Positions 8,814 to 18,892 of a stretch of DNA of 64,000 nt are shown piece by piece. The stretch comes from Antiquaquibacter oligotrophicus (GTDB lineage: Bacteria > Actinomycetota > Actinomycetes > Actinomycetales > Microbacteriaceae), in the NCBI RefSeq assembly GCF_020535405.1, contig NZ_CP085036.1, forward strand, positions 1 through 64,000. Direction: 5' to 3'. The notes beneath the pieces were generated by a model that ran no database searches, was not told the origin of the DNA, and saw only the letters and a list, made by a program, of their open reading frames with translations. Made by a program: the position numbers and the translations under genes. Within the stretch, counting starts at the first letter, position 1; each line of letters starts with the position of its first letter.

Positions 8814-10556
8814 GTGGCACGATCAACTCCCGTCCGTAAGGCGTGGCGTTCTCTCACCTGGCTCGGAGTCATCATCGTCGGACTCATCGCCATCAACGGG
8901 GCTGGTGTCCTGTGGGGCGGCGGGTCCTGGGTTCCGAAGCTCGCGCTCGACCTCGAAGGTGGAACGCAGATTATTTTGGCCCCGCAGCTCGAGAGCGGTC
9001 AGACGGTCACGGCGGAGCAGCTCGACCAAGCGGTCTCCATCATCCGACAGCGTGTCGACGCCAGTGGTGTCTCCGAGGCCGAGATCAGCACGCAGGGCGG
9101 GCAGAACATCGTTGTGGCCATCCCGGGTGTGCCAGACGACCAGACGATCGCACGGATCGAGTCGTCCGCGAAGCTCGAGTTCCGACCTGTCATTTACACG
9201 GATGCCGCGGCCAACAGCGCAGTCGGCGCCGATGGCAGCACGTCGACTGCAACTCCTGAGCCCACTCCGGTTCCCCTGTCGACGGAGCTCACCGCTTCGC
9301 CCACCGACGCGAGCGACCCGAGTTGGGTATCGCCAGCACTCTTCGATGAGTTCCAGAACTTCGACTGCTCCTCTATCGAGGAGAACCAGGCCAACGTCGC
9401 ACCGTCCGACCAGCCGCTCGTGACGTGTGACACCTCGGGCATCGAGAAGTTCATCCTTGGACCCGTTGAGGTCACTGGCGAGCAGATTTCCGACGCGACG
9501 AGCGGCCAGATCTCTAACTCGCAGGGTGCCAGCACCGGCCAGTGGGGTGTGTTCATCACCTTCAACGAAGAAGGCACGAAGGACTTCGCCGAGGTCACGA
9601 AGCGACTCTTCAGCTACCTGTCGACGGATGCGGCCACGCCCGACCCGCGCAATCGCTTCGCCATCGTGCTCGACGGCAGTGTGATTTCGGCGCCGACCAC
9701 GCAGGGTGTGATCCAGGACGGCCGTCCGCAGATCTCCGGTTCGTTCACGCAGGAGAGCGCAAAGACTCTCGCCGATCAGCTCAAGTTCGGTGCACTGCCG
9801 ATCGGATTCGAGATCCAGAGCCGCGACACGATCTCCGCGACCCTCGGTTCGTCCCAGCTTCTCAGCGGACTTATCGCCGGTGTGATTGGACTCGCGCTCG
9901 TTGTGGTCTATTCACTGATCCAATACCGGGCCTTGGGCTCGGTCACCATCGCCTCGCTGTTGATCGCCGCGCTCATCACCTATCTGTTGATCGCGATTCT
10001 CTCGTGGCGACAGGGCTACCGATTGTCTTTGGCCGGTGTCGCAGGTCTTATCGTGGCCATCGGTATCACCGCGGACTCCTTCATCGTCTACTTCGAACGA
10101 ATCCGCGACGAGCTTCGAGACGGAAAGAGCCTCGAATCCTCGGTCGAGGCCGGCTGGAAGCGCGCTTTCCGCACGATCCTCGCGTCGGATGCCGTCAACT
10201 TCCTCGCGGCAGCGATCCTCTTCATCCTCGCGGTCGGTAACGTTCGCGGGTTCGCGCTCACGCTCGGTCTCACCACGATCGTCGACCTGATCGTCGTCTC
10301 GCTCTTCACGCACCCGGTGCTTCAACTTCTCGGAAGAACAAGGTTCTTTGGTGAAGGTCATCGCTTCAGCGGGCTCGACCCGAAGGCGCTTGGCGCCGTC
10401 TACCGCGGTCGCGCGCAGTTCCGCGAGCCCGTGGGTGTTGCGGAGACCAAGCGCGCCAAGAGCAGCCGGGAAGCGGCTCGCCGACAGACGATCGCGGAGC
10501 GGAAGGCGGCAGAGGCCGCGGGATCCTCAGCTTCGAGCGAAGGGAAAGATTCCTGA
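8814..10556 (+). CDS. secD: protein translocase subunit SecD
   Basis: SecD, with SecF, uses the proton gradient to help pull proteins out of the Sec channel. The protein has 580 residues. A first membrane segment (about 14-34) is followed by the LDLEGGTQI motif and a large periplasmic region. That region holds a low-complexity Thr/Pro/Ser insertion (about 143-170), common in actinobacteria. The C-terminal half contains the remaining membrane segments, with the conserved IGITADSFIVYFERIRDE stretch carrying the key aspartate. The cytoplasmic tail is basic and alanine-rich. The stop shares one base with secF. Confidence 0.96.
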   Translation: MARSTPVRKAWRSLTWLGVIIVGLIAINGAGVLWGGGSWVPKLALDLEGGTQIILAPQLESGQTVTAEQLDQAVSIIRQRVDASGVSEAEISTQGGQNIVVAIPGVPDDQTIARIESSAKLEFRPVIYTDAAANSAVGADGSTSTATPEPTPVPLSTELTASPTDASDPSWVSPALFDEFQNFDCSSIEENQANVAPSDQPLVTCDTSGIEKFILGPVEVTGEQISDATSGQISNSQGASTGQWGVFITFNEEGTKDFAEVTKRLFSYLSTDAATPDPRNRFAIVLDGSVISAPTTQGVIQDGRPQISGSFTQESAKTLADQLKFGALPIGFEIQSRDTISATLGSSQLLSGLIAGVIGLALVVVYSLIQYRALGSVTIASLLIAALITYLLIAILSWRQGYRLSLAGVAGLIVAIGITADSFIVYFERIRDELRDGKSLESSVEAGWKRAFRTILASDAVNFLAAAILFILAVGNVRGFALTLGLTTIVDLIVVSLFTHPVLQLLGRTRFFGEGHRFSGLDPKALGAVYRGRAQFREPVGVAETKRAKSSREAARRQTIAERKAAEAAGSSASSEGKDS

Positions 10557-11542
10557 TGGCCAGCTTCTCGCAGTTCGGAAACGACCTCTACACCGGTAAG
10601 CGTTCGTTCGACTTTGTCGGCAAAAAGCGCATCTGGTTCACGGCCGCGATCATCATGCTCATCATCGCCGTGGGTGGCACTGTGCTCCGCGGTGGTTTCG
10701 TGCTCGGAATCGAGTTCACGGGCGGCTCGGAGTTCACCATCAGCAATCCCGCCGATGTCGATCAGACACTCGCGCAGGATGCCGTGGCAGAAATCGTGCC
10801 CGGCTCGACGTCTCGTGTTTCCGTCGTCAATGGTGGCGACTCGATCCGTGTTCAGACCGATCAGGTGTCGACCGAGGAGTCTCAGGAGATCCGTGACGCG
10901 CTTTCGGCCGCGTACGACGTCTCTGAGGACCAGGTCACCTATTCGTTCATCGGTGCGACGTGGGGTGCTGACATCACCCGATCGGCCCTGACCGCTCTCG
11001 GTGTGTTCCTGCTCTTCGCGGCGGCGACGATGGCGCTCTACTTCCGCACCTGGAAGATGTCGGCCGCGGCGATCATCGCGCTCATCCACGACCTCATTTT
11101 CACCGCGGGTGTCTACGGCATCGTCGGGTTTGAGGTGACCCCCGCCGCGGTCATCGGATTCCTTACTATTCTCGGATACTCGCTCTATGACACCGTTGTG
11201 GTGTTCGACAAGATCCGCGAGAACACTGCTGAAGGCTCATCCAGGACCTTCGGCGAGTCGGTGAACCTCGCCGTCAACCAGACGCTGGTGCGCTCGATAA
11301 ACACGTCGGTGGTTGCGCTTCTGCCCGTCGCGTCGATTCTCTTCATCGGATCGGTCCTGCTCGGTGCAGGCACCCTGCGCGACATCGCCCTCTCGCTCTT
11401 CATCGGGATCTTCGTCGGAACCTACTCGACGATCTTTATCGCGGCTCCGCTCTACGCCTGGATGCGTCAGGGCGAGACGATCGTGAGGAAGAACGATGAG
11501 CGCAAGGCCTCGTCGGCGCGGATGTCGGGAGCGGTTCGCTAA
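10556..11542 (+). CDS. secF: protein translocase subunit SecF
   Basis: This is the membrane partner of SecD in the proton-driven Sec accessory complex. The protein has 328 residues with six predicted membrane segments, the first at about 24-46. The GIEFTGGSEF motif opens the periplasmic domain, and the YSLYDTVVVFDKIREN motif in the fourth segment is diagnostic. ATG 10556 shares one base with the secD stop, so translation is coupled. It is followed by the promoter and gene of Rel. Confidence 0.96.
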   Translation: MASFSQFGNDLYTGKRSFDFVGKKRIWFTAAIIMLIIAVGGTVLRGGFVLGIEFTGGSEFTISNPADVDQTLAQDAVAEIVPGSTSRVSVVNGGDSIRVQTDQVSTEESQEIRDALSAAYDVSEDQVTYSFIGATWGADITRSALTALGVFLLFAAATMALYFRTWKMSAAAIIALIHDLIFTAGVYGIVGFEVTPAAVIGFLTILGYSLYDTVVVFDKIRENTAEGSSRTFGESVNLAVNQTLVRSINTSVVALLPVASILFIGSVLLGAGTLRDIALSLFIGIFVGTYSTIFIAAPLYAWMRQGETIVRKNDERKASSARMSGAVR

Positions 11543-11591
11543 GGGCCGATTCGACCCGTCCGATCGGAATCGATGCACCTCCCGAGCCGCG

Positions 11592-11597
11592 TAGAAT
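11592..11597 (+). promoter_or_regulatory. putative -10 box of rel
   Basis: TAGAAT is followed 19 bases later by the Rel ATG, with a strong GAGGAGG Shine-Dalgarno in between, giving a short conventional leader. Confidence 0.45.
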
Positions 11598-11616
11598 TGC
11601 GTGAGGAGGTGGGTGC

Positions 11617-13866
11617 ATGACGGAGACGACTCAGAGCGCCGCCTCATTCCGCAGCCTTCTGCCAAGACTCTTTTCGCGCGCACAACCTGCCGGGGCGGTC
11701 GATCGTCTCATCAAAACGGTGAAGATGCACCATCCGCGTGCAGATACGGCCATCATCGAACGCGCCTACACCGCAGCCGAGCGTGCGCATCGCGGTCAGC
11801 GGCGTAAGAGCGGTGAGCCGTACATCACCCACCCCGTTGCCGTCGCCCAGATTCTGGCCGACCTCGGCATCGGCACGAAGACAGTTGCGGCGGCCCTGCT
11901 TCACGACACGGTGGAAGACACCGACTACACGCTCGATGTGCTGCGGGCTGACTTCGGCGACGAGATCGCCATGCTCGTCGACGGGGTTACCAAGCTCGAC
12001 AAGCTGAAGTACGGCGACAGTGCACAGGCGGAAACCGTACGCAAGATGGTAGTCGCGATGTCGAAGGACATCCGCGTGCTGGTGATCAAACTGGCTGACA
12101 GACTGCACAACGCCCGCACCTGGGGCTTCGTGGAGGAGGCCTCGGCGACACGTAAGGCCACGGAAACCCTCGAGATTTACGCGCCGCTCGCCCACAGGCT
12201 GGGGATCCAGGCCATCAAACTCGAGCTCGAGGACCTCTCGTTCGCGGTGCTGCACCCGAAGCTCTACGTCGAGATCGAGAGCCTCGTGAGCAAGCGCACC
12301 CCACAGCGCGAGCAGTTCATGCAGCAAGTTATCGACGCCGTTAACGACGATCTAAAGGCATCGAAGATCAAGGGGTCGGTTGTGGGCCGCCCCAAGCAGT
12401 ACTACTCGATTTACCAGAAGATGATTGTCCGCGGGCGCGAGTTCGATGAGATCTACGACCTCGTGGGTATTCGAGTCCTCGTGGGGTCCGTGCGCGACTG
12501 TTATGCCGTCCTGGGTTCGATCCACGCTCGCTGGACGCCGGTACCCGGCCGCTTCAAGGATTACATCGCGACACCAAAGTTCAATCTGTACCAGTCGCTT
12601 CACACAACGGTGATCGGTCCGCAGGGCAAGGCGGTCGAGATCCAGATCCGTACGCACGAGATGCACCAGCGTGCCGAGTTCGGTGTCGCTGCGCACTGGA
12701 AGTACAAGGATCGTGTCAATAGCGGACGTGGTGACACGGGGACGGCCGTCGCTACGGACAGCGACATGGCGTGGCTTGCGCACATCAACGACTGGCAGGC
12801 GGAGACGGACGACCCGAGTGAGTTCCTCGACAGCCTCCGATTCGAGATCGGTGCCAAAGAGGTCTACGTCTTCACACCGCAAGGAAAAGTCATCGGTCTG
12901 CCGGCCGGAGCCACTCCCGTGGACTTCGCCTACGCCGTTCACACCGAAGTCGGACATCGAACGATGGGCGCGAAGGTCAACGGTCGCCTTGTGCCTCTGG
13001 AGAGCACTCTCCAGAGTGGTGACTCCGTCGAGGTGTTCACGTCCAAGAATCCGGATGCCGCTCCGAGCCAGGATTGGCTGAGCTTCGTCAAGAGCACCCG
13101 TGCACGCAACAAGATCAAGGCTTGGTTCACGAAGGAGCGCCGCGAAGAGGCGATCGAGCAGGGCAAGGATGCCATCGCGCGGGCCATGCGCAAGCAGAAT
13201 CTCCCACTGCAGAAGCTCATGAGTCAGGACTCGTTCGCCGAAGTAGCATCGCAGCTGCGGTATGACGACGTCTCCGCGCTGTACGCCGCAGTCGGCGAGG
13301 GACACGTCTCCACTCAATCCGTTATCGAGAAGGTCGTTGCGCTCGTCAGCGAGGACGACACGGAGGACGATCCGACATTCGTGCCAAAAGCACGCTCGCG
13401 TGCGCTGAAGAACAGCGACTCCGGTGTGCTCGTTCGTGGCGCCCCCGACATCCTCGTCAAACTCGCTCGATGCTGCACGCCTGTGCCGGGTGACGACATC
13501 GTGGGCTTCGTCACGCGAGGCGCCGGGGTTTCCGTGCACCGAACCGATTGCAACAACGTTGAGTCGCTCATGCACGAACCTGAGCGAATTATCGAGGTGG
13601 AGTGGGCACCGAGCTCCAAGAGCGTTTTCCTCGTTCAGATCCAGATTGAGGCTCTCGATCGCCCCGGACTGCTGTCGGATGTCACTCGTGTACTCACCGA
13701 AAACCACGTCAACATCCTGTCGGCGACGGTATCGACGTCGAGTGAGCGCTTGGCGCTGAGCCGATTTGTCTTCGAAATGGGTGACACGACGCACCTCGAT
13801 CGCGTTCTGAACGCCGTGCGGCGCATCGACGCCGTGTACGACGTCTATCGCGTCAACTCTGGCTAA
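11617..13866 (+). CDS. rel: bifunctional (p)ppGpp synthetase/hydrolase Rel
   Basis: Rel makes and degrades the stringent-response alarmone (p)ppGpp, sensing uncharged tRNA on the ribosome. The protein has 749 residues. The HD hydrolase domain (about 50-160) keeps H96-D97 in [12 protein letters not shown], so hydrolase activity is expected. The synthetase domain (about 250-360) includes [12 protein letters not shown] and the [11 protein letters not shown] loop. A TGS domain (about 402-470), a conserved-cysteine [11 protein letters not shown] region (near 617) and a C-terminal ACT domain (about 670-745) follow. The 3' end overlaps the convergent gene by 14 bases. Confidence 0.97.
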   Translation: MTETTQSAASFRSLLPRLFSRAQPAGAVDRLIKTVKMHHPRADTAIIERAYTAAERAHRGQRRKSGEPYITHPVAVAQILADLGIGTKTVAAALLHDTVEDTDYTLDVLRADFGDEIAMLVDGVTKLDKLKYGDSAQAETVRKMVVAMSKDIRVLVIKLADRLHNARTWGFVEEASATRKATETLEIYAPLAHRLGIQAIKLELEDLSFAVLHPKLYVEIESLVSKRTPQREQFMQQVIDAVNDDLKASKIKGSVVGRPKQYYSIYQKMIVRGREFDEIYDLVGIRVLVGSVRDCYAVLGSIHARWTPVPGRFKDYIATPKFNLYQSLHTTVIGPQGKAVEIQIRTHEMHQRAEFGVAAHWKYKDRVNSGRGDTGTAVATDSDMAWLAHINDWQAETDDPSEFLDSLRFEIGAKEVYVFTPQGKVIGLPAGATPVDFAYAVHTEVGHRTMGAKVNGRLVPLESTLQSGDSVEVFTSKNPDAAPSQDWLSFVKSTRARNKIKAWFTKERREEAIEQGKDAIARAMRKQNLPLQKLMSQDSFAEVASQLRYDDVSALYAAVGEGHVSTQSVIEKVVALVSEDDTEDDPTFVPKARSRALKNSDSGVLVRGAPDILVKLARCCTPVPGDDIVGFVTRGAGVSVHRTDCNNVESLMHEPERIIEVEWAPSSKSVFLVQIQIEALDRPGLLSDVTRVLTENHVNILSATVSTSSERLALSRFVFEMGDTTHLDRVLNAVRRIDAVYDVYRVNSG

Positions 13867-14398
13867 GCACGCTCCACGCCTGAAGAACCCTCTCCATCGC
13901 TCGCCGCTTGTGCGGGAGCTTGTGGCGCGAGAGCTCCACGGTCAGGGTTTCCAGGCTGAGATTGCACTCCCGCATGAGCGTGATCACGGTCGTCTCGTCT
14001 CGCGGTGTCCATCGATCGGTGAACCGCGCGAGGTCGGCGGTCGTGCGCAGGGGAGTGGTCACCTGGACACCGCCCACTCGCACAACCTCAGAGGGCTGCA
14101 ACACAACCTCCCGAATGATGACGTGCGGTTGGGAACGATGCGCGATCCGAGCCTCCTGTGCGGTGCAAAACTCGTGTGGCACGGGTGGACACGAGCGCGC
14201 GCCCCAAATCCAGGCCGCCGTTCCCCGTTCGGCTATGAGTTTGTCGTGATCGAGGAGCATACCCGCGGCCCGAAGCCTCGGTGTCGGGAACTCGTCGAAC
14301 CGGGCATAGCCGCGGTCGATGGCGACGAGTTCGCCGTCGAGAGCCATCGCCGACAACTCCGCGATAGGGAACTGATCGGGGCCGAGGATGCCGTGCAT
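13853..14398 (-). CDS. AbiEi-like (type IV antitoxin family) protein
   Basis: The protein has 181 residues. A short N-terminal part is followed by stretches typical of the actinobacterial AbiEi/DUF559-associated family: GTAAWIWGA, a [28 protein letters not shown] core, and a helical C-terminus. In that family the N-terminus usually holds a winged helix that represses its own operon, but here it is short or missing. No AbiEii-type nucleotidyltransferase toxin gene is next to it, so an antitoxin role is not supported and it may be a stand-alone regulator. ATG 14398 is chosen because the reading frame upstream runs into the DUF349 gene and GATGAT lies six bases before it. GTG 14404 is the alternative. 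It overlaps the rel 3' end by 14 bases. Confidence 0.65.
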   Translation of the reverse strand: MHGILGPDQFPIAELSAMALDGELVAIDRGYARFDEFPTPRLRAAGMLLDHDKLIAERGTAAWIWGARSCPPVPHEFCTAQEARIAHRSQPHVIIREVVLQPSEVVRVGGVQVTTPLRTTADLARFTDRWTPRDETTVITLMRECNLSLETLTVELSRHKLPHKRRAMERVLQAWSVLSQS

Positions 14399-14471
14399 CC
14401 TCACATCATCGTCGCCCCGGGAGAGTCGAGCGCTTTGGCCTGTAGATCTGTGAAGATCTCGCGCACTTTCC

Positions 14472-15710
14472 CTAGGAGGAGATAGCTCCGAGCCAGGCCT
14501 TGCGAGCTTCCAAAGCTTCCTTTGCCTTGGCAATGCGCTTTTTATCTCCGCTGGCCTTGGCCTCGTCGAGCTCACGCTCGAGCTTGGCGATAGCCGAGTT
14601 CAACTGGCCGAGGAAACCCTCCTCGCGCTGCTGGCGTTCGGGGTTTGACTTCTGCCAGTGCTCTTCGTCTAGCTTGCGCACGGCGTTCTCGACCTTCCGG
14701 AGCCGATCCTCCACCGCCCGAATCTGGTCGCGGGGAACCTTGCCGATCTCATCCCAACGCTTCTGGATAGCGATGAGTGCTTCCCGTGCCTTGTTGCGAT
14801 CGGTGATTGCGAGAATCGCCTCCGCTTCGGTGAGGAGCTCCTTCTTTTTGGCGAGGTTCCCCTCAAACTCGGCGTTCTCCTGAGCGTCCAACTCAGACTT
14901 GGCGGCGAAGAGCACGTCTCCCGCAGCCTTGAACTTCGCCCACAGAGCGTCATCGACCTTCTTGCCCGCGCGACCTGCCCGCTTCCAGTCGTCGAGCAGC
15001 GAACGGTAGGCCGGGATGCCAGCAGCACCCTGTGCGGAGAGCGCTTCGGCTTTGTCAACGAGGGCCTGCTTGGCGTTGCGAGCGTCTCGGTGCTGACTGT
15101 CGAGTTCGGCGAAGAATGCCTTGCGATGTGTCTCGATCGTCGTCCGTGCTGCCCGGAATCGCTTCCAGAGGTCGCTATCTTCGCCCTTCGGGAGACGCGG
15201 CCCCTCGTTCTGCTGTTTCTGCCATTCCGCGAAGAGGGCGTCGAGCTCGGCCGAGACCGCCTTCCACTGTGCCTTGGCCGGGTCTTGCGCCGCGAGCTTC
15301 TCCGCCGCAACAACGAGCTTCTCGCGCTCTTCGAGGGCGGCGGCGATAGCTGCTTTCGCTTCTGCCTTCTGCTTCTCGGTGAGTTCGGTCACAGTGCCAC
15401 CGAGCGCCTCGAGACGTCGCTGGAGAGACGGGAGGTCCCCGACTGCATTCGCAGAAGAGACGCTGGCGCTCAGGGTCGAGACGGCCTTGGCGACATCCGA
15501 TGGCGATGCACCGCGTTTAACACGTTGCTCGAGGAGGGTCACCTGACCGGCGAGCTCTGCATATTTGCGCTCGAAGTATGCGAGCGCTTCTTCGGGAGTG
15601 CCATCCGGGTAGGAGCCGACGGCACGTTCGCCGTCAGCTTCCCGAACGAACACCGTGCCGGTCTCGTCGACGCGGCCCCATGGAGCCTTTTCGTCTGTCA
15701 CGTGGATCAC
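14472..15710 (-). CDS. DUF349 domain protein
   Basis: The protein has 412 residues, is soluble, highly charged, lysine- and alanine-rich, and mostly alpha-helical or coiled coil. After a small N-terminal beta-like domain (WGRVDETGTVFVREADGERAV) come repeated DUF349 units, visible as recurring patterns such as LWKRFRAARTTIETHRKAFF and LWAKFKAAGDVLFAAKSELD. The biochemical role of DUF349 proteins is not established. The GTG start at 15710 is uncertain; GTG 15701 is a near alternative. It is transcribed in the same direction as the AbiEi-like gene, which lies 73 bases further on. Confidence 0.85.
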   Translation of the reverse strand: MIHVTDEKAPWGRVDETGTVFVREADGERAVGSYPDGTPEEALAYFERKYAELAGQVTLLEQRVKRGASPSDVAKAVSTLSASVSSANAVGDLPSLQRRLEALGGTVTELTEKQKAEAKAAIAAALEEREKLVVAAEKLAAQDPAKAQWKAVSAELDALFAEWQKQQNEGPRLPKGEDSDLWKRFRAARTTIETHRKAFFAELDSQHRDARNAKQALVDKAEALSAQGAAGIPAYRSLLDDWKRAGRAGKKVDDALWAKFKAAGDVLFAAKSELDAQENAEFEGNLAKKKELLTEAEAILAITDRNKAREALIAIQKRWDEIGKVPRDQIRAVEDRLRKVENAVRKLDEEHWQKSNPERQQREEGFLGQLNSAIAKLERELDEAKASGDKKRIAKAKEALEARKAWLGAISS

Positions 15711-15781
15711 CCTGTCTGCTGTGCCCTGCGGATACGGTGGGCCCTAGTTAGCCTATGGCACCGGTTCCGTGGCCGGTCGGT

Positions 15782-16585
15782 CTATTCGAGCGTGAAGCCC
15801 GTGATGGTTGTGGGGACGGCGGGGGCGCCATCCGGAGCACCGTCTGCGGTGCCTTGCGACGTCACGCTCGCGATGAGCGCGTCAAGTCCGGATGTGACGG
15901 TGCCGACGACCGAGTACCCGCCAGCGGAGTCGGCCGGGAGCACGGTGTCCTGCACCACGATGAAGAACTGGTGCCCATTGCTGTACGCGTCGTCACCGAC
16001 ACGCGCGATCGCGATCGTTCCCGCGGGGTAGAGCCCGTCCGCCGGCGCATTCTCGATCGGGCCGAAGCTGTAGGTCAGATCCGACGTGCCATTGGCGTCG
16101 AGAGCTCCACACTGGATCAGCCCTGCCGATTCGCTGGTCACGAGACGGTGGCAGGCCTTGTCGATGTAGTAGCCGTCGTTCGCGTCTTTGAGGAGCGAAG
16201 AGACCGCTTGCGGAGCCACGGTCGGGTCGAGCTCCACACCGAGGCTGATGTCCCCGTTGAACACGATGCTCCCGGTGTACGGGCGCTGTTCGGCGAAGTC
16301 GGGGGCAGGCACGTCACCGACGTTCTGTCCCTCGGGTGTTGCCGTTGCCGATGCCGAGGGTGAAGCGGATGGAGTTGGCGTGGGCGTGCCGGGGCCGCCG
16401 GAGAAGTAGAAAATTTGCAGCGCGCCAGCTACTGCCGCGACAGCGACAACACCGATGATCGCGAGAATGTTGTCCCGACGCCGCCGCTTGTGTTGATTCT
16501 CGTGGACTGCCTGCCGTGCGTTGTAACGGCGAAGTCGTTCGCGTGCCTCGCGTGCTTCGCGTGCGCTGCTCTTGTTGGGGGCCAC
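15782..16585 (-). CDS. membrane-anchored cyclophilin-type peptidylprolyl isomerase
   Basis: The protein has 267 residues. It has a basic cytoplasmic N-terminus (1-38), one membrane segment (about 39-61), a Pro/Thr/Ser linker (65-85) and an extracytoplasmic cyclophilin domain to the end. Diagnostic pieces are KACHRLVTSESAGLIQCGA and GTIAIARVGDDAYSNGHQFFIV. The domain is shorter and more divergent than classical cyclophilins, as usual in actinobacterial membrane forms, so isomerase activity is inferred. It probably helps fold exported proteins. The GTG start follows a clear AAGGAG. It lies 71 bases upstream of the DUF349 gene on the same strand. Confidence 0.88.
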   Translation of the reverse strand: MAPNKSSAREAREARERLRRYNARQAVHENQHKRRRRDNILAIIGVVAVAAVAGALQIFYFSGGPGTPTPTPSASPSASATATPEGQNVGDVPAPDFAEQRPYTGSIVFNGDISLGVELDPTVAPQAVSSLLKDANDGYYIDKACHRLVTSESAGLIQCGALDANGTSDLTYSFGPIENAPADGLYPAGTIAIARVGDDAYSNGHQFFIVVQDTVLPADSAGGYSVVGTVTSGLDALIASVTSQGTADGAPDGAPAVPTTITGFTLE

Positions 16586-16669
16586 GGTGCTCCTTGCGCG
16601 TCATGGGGGGACCAGTGAACCTTACGACGACCGCCGCGAACTGAGCAAAACCGTGTCGCTCGTCGCGGA

Positions 16670-16675
16670 TACCAT
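16670..16675 (+). promoter_or_regulatory. -10 hexamer of rarA, leaderless
   Basis: TACCAT is followed by six bases and the rarA ATG. No Shine-Dalgarno is visible, so a leaderless mRNA is predicted. It lies in the 96-base divergent gap with the cyclophilin gene. Confidence 0.4.
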
Positions 16676-16681
16676 GGCCTG

Positions 16682-18013
16682 ATGGATGCCGGGAGCGGGT
16701 TGTTCGGCGGTGCGACGCCTCTCGCTGTCCGTATGCGTCCGCGGTCGCTCGACGAGGTTGTCGGACAGCGCCACTTGCTCGGACCGGGAAGTCCGCTTGT
16801 GGCCCTCGCTGCGGGGTCGAGCGAAAGCCAATCGGCCGTGTCGATCATCCTGTGGGGTCCTCCCGGCACGGGTAAAACGACGCTGGCGAAGTCGATCGCC
16901 CAGAGCTCAGGGCGCAAGTTCGTCGAGCTGTCAGCAGTCACCGCTGGTGTGCGCGATGTTCGCCAGGTGATGGAGGAAGCGCTCTCTGCGCGCGATCTCT
17001 ACGGGCTCTCGACGGTGCTCTTCCTTGACGAGATACATCGGTTCACGAAGGCGCAACAAGACGCACTCCTGCCGGGAGTCGAAAACGGCTGGGTGATCCT
17101 CGTCGCGGCAACCACCGAGAATCCGTCGTTTTCAGTGATCTCACCTCTCTTGTCACGATCACTTCTTCTGACCCTCGAACCCCTCGATGACAACGATCTC
17201 GGTGCTCTCATCGATCGAGCGCTCGTGGACGAGCGTGGACTCAAGGGAGCGATTGAGCTGGATGACGATGCCAAAGCGGCGATCATCCGTCTGTCCTCCG
17301 GGGATGCTCGCCGAGCGCTCACCGCACTCGAAGCCTCTGCTCAAGCCGCCGCGGCGGAGCACGAGGGGGAGGCCTCCCCTCGTGTGACCCAAGACACCGT
17401 CTCGATCGCTGTGGATCGAGCGCTCCTGCGGTACGACCGTCAGGGCGATGAGCACTACGACGTCATCAGCGCCTTCATCAAGTCCATCCGCGGCTCGGAC
17501 GTCGATGCGGCGCTCCATTACCTCGCTCGCATGATTGAGGCGGGCGAGGATCCGAGATTCATCGCGAGGCGCGTGATCATCAGCGCGGCCGAGGACATCG
17601 GTATGGCCGACCCCCAGGCACTCCTGATCGCGACCGCGGCAGCCGAAGCCGTGCAACTCATCGGCATGCCAGAGGGGAGGATTCCGCTGGCCGAAGCTGT
17701 CGTGTATCTCGCCACGGCCCCGAAGTCGAACGCGGCCTACTTGGGAATCGATGCCGCGATTGCGGATGTCCGGGCCGGTCGTATTGGCCGTGTACCGACC
17801 CACCTCCGGGACGCGCACTACCCGGGTGCCAAGCGACTGGGGCACGGTAAGGGATACATCTACGCCCATGACACCGAGTACGGCGTTGCGACGCAACAGT
17901 ATTTGCCAGACGAACTCGAGGGCACGACCTACTACAGCCCGACGAATCACGGCAACGAGAGGGACATCGCTGCCCGGCTGGAGCGTCTCCGAGCGATTTT
18001 GCGCGGCACCTGA
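16682..18013 (+). CDS. rarA: replication-associated recombination protein A (RarA/MgsA)
   Basis: RarA is an AAA+ ATPase of the clamp-loader clade that acts at stalled replication forks. The protein has 443 residues. Walker A is GPPGTGKT at 59-66 and Walker B is LFLDEIHRF near 114-122. The AATTENPSF sensor region follows, and the MgsA C-terminal tetramerisation domain includes [15 protein letters not shown] and the [18 protein letters not shown] stretch. It stands between reverse-strand genes and rpsD and seems to be its own transcription unit. Confidence 0.95.
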   Translation: MDAGSGLFGGATPLAVRMRPRSLDEVVGQRHLLGPGSPLVALAAGSSESQSAVSIILWGPPGTGKTTLAKSIAQSSGRKFVELSAVTAGVRDVRQVMEEALSARDLYGLSTVLFLDEIHRFTKAQQDALLPGVENGWVILVAATTENPSFSVISPLLSRSLLLTLEPLDDNDLGALIDRALVDERGLKGAIELDDDAKAAIIRLSSGDARRALTALEASAQAAAAEHEGEASPRVTQDTVSIAVDRALLRYDRQGDEHYDVISAFIKSIRGSDVDAALHYLARMIEAGEDPRFIARRVIISAAEDIGMADPQALLIATAAAEAVQLIGMPEGRIPLAEAVVYLATAPKSNAAYLGIDAAIADVRAGRIGRVPTHLRDAHYPGAKRLGHGKGYIYAHDTEYGVATQQYLPDELEGTTYYSPTNHGNERDIAARLERLRAILRGT

Positions 18014-18044
18014 TCCAATCGCCAGCGGTAGGCACGATCTCTGG

Positions 18045-18191
18045 TAAAGTAGCGGGGTTCGACTGGATGTCGGACACATCCCACCCCGTATTGCTCCCGG
18101 AGCGCCCCGACGTGCGTGCCGAACCGGAGCGGTGTGGCGATGCACGTTCGTGAGCCGCGATCGCCGCGGCCATGTAGTGAAAGGCTCCAGC
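18045..18191 (+). promoter_or_regulatory. rpsD promoter and structured 5' leader
   Basis: TAAAGT at 18045-18050 would start transcription near 18057, leaving about 135 untranslated bases before rpsD. GGTTCG (18056-18061) can pair with CGAACC (18120-18125) to close a large domain. Inside it, GCTCCCGG and CCGGAGC offer alternative pairings. Ribosomal protein S4 represses its own operon through leader RNA in other bacteria, so autoregulation is a reasonable inference but is not shown here. Confidence 0.4.
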
Positions 18192-18821
18192 ATGCCCACG
18201 AAGTCCCAGGACCGCCGCAAGGTCCGTCTCTCCCGCGCTCTCGGTATCGCGCTCACGCCCAAGGCGGCGAAGTACCTCGAGAAGCGTCCCTACGCTCCCG
18301 GTGAGCACGGCCGCACCAAGCGCAAGGCCGACAGCGACTACGCCGTTCGTCTCCGCGAGAAGCAGCGTCTGCGCGAGCAGTACGGCATCCGCGAGAAGCA
18401 GCTGCGCATCCAGTTCAACGAGGCCCGCAAGACCGCCGGTCTGACCGGTGAGAACCTCGTCGAGCAGCTCGAAATGCGTCTCGACGCCCTCGTGCTCCGC
18501 GCCGGCTTCGCTCGCACCACCGCCCAGGCTCGCCAGATGGTTGTGCACCGCCACATCCTCGTCGACGGCAAGCTCGTCGACCGCCCGTCCTTCCGCGTCA
18601 AGCCGGGTCAGCTCATCCACGTCAAGGAGAAGAGCGAGGGCCTCGAGCCGTTCCAGGTCGCGGCGGCCGGTGGCCACGCCGACGTGCTGCCCAAGGTTCC
18701 CGCCTACCTCGAGGTCGAGCTCGACAAGCTCCAGGCACGCCTGGTGCGCCGTCCGAAGCGTGCCGAGGTCCCCGTCACGTGTGACGTCCAGCTCGTTGTT
18801 GAGTACTACGCGGCGCGCTAA
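18192..18821 (+). CDS. rpsD: 30S ribosomal protein S4
   Basis: This primary 16S rRNA-binding protein nucleates 30S assembly. The protein has 209 residues with an S4 RNA-binding domain around MRLDALVLRAGFARTTAQAR. Codon choice is strongly biased to C-ending codons, as expected for a highly expressed gene. ATG 18192 follows an AAAGG sequence; a longer in-frame reading from 18132 would add an atypical N-terminus and is rejected. No zinc-type CxxC motif is seen near the N-terminus. A GC-rich hairpin lies after the stop. A stand-alone rpsD near alaS is an arrangement found in actinobacteria. Confidence 0.97.
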   Translation: MPTKSQDRRKVRLSRALGIALTPKAAKYLEKRPYAPGEHGRTKRKADSDYAVRLREKQRLREQYGIREKQLRIQFNEARKTAGLTGENLVEQLEMRLDALVLRAGFARTTAQARQMVVHRHILVDGKLVDRPSFRVKPGQLIHVKEKSEGLEPFQVAAAGGHADVLPKVPAYLEVELDKLQARLVRRPKRAEVPVTCDVQLVVEYYAAR

Positions 18822-18845
18822 GCAGCACAATCGCTTTACGCTGGA

Positions 18846-18871
18846 GCGGGTCATCCATCTGGGTGGCCCGC
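18846..18871 (+). terminator. hairpin after rpsD
   Basis: GCGGGTCATCC pairs with GGGTGGCCCGC over 11 bp with two G-U pairs and a four-base loop, 25 bases after the rpsD stop, followed by TTCGGCCTTT. It probably terminates most rpsD transcripts. Confidence 0.6.
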
Positions 18872-18892
18872 TTCGGCCTTTAAGGAGTACTC

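Noticed and set aside
12352..13794. Long reverse-strand reading frame opposite rel
   Set aside because: Antisense shadow; no start signal and no domain-like sequence.
18132..18191. Longer N-terminus for ribosomal protein S4
   Set aside because: S4 proteins do not carry such an N-terminus, and the region fits a leader RNA.
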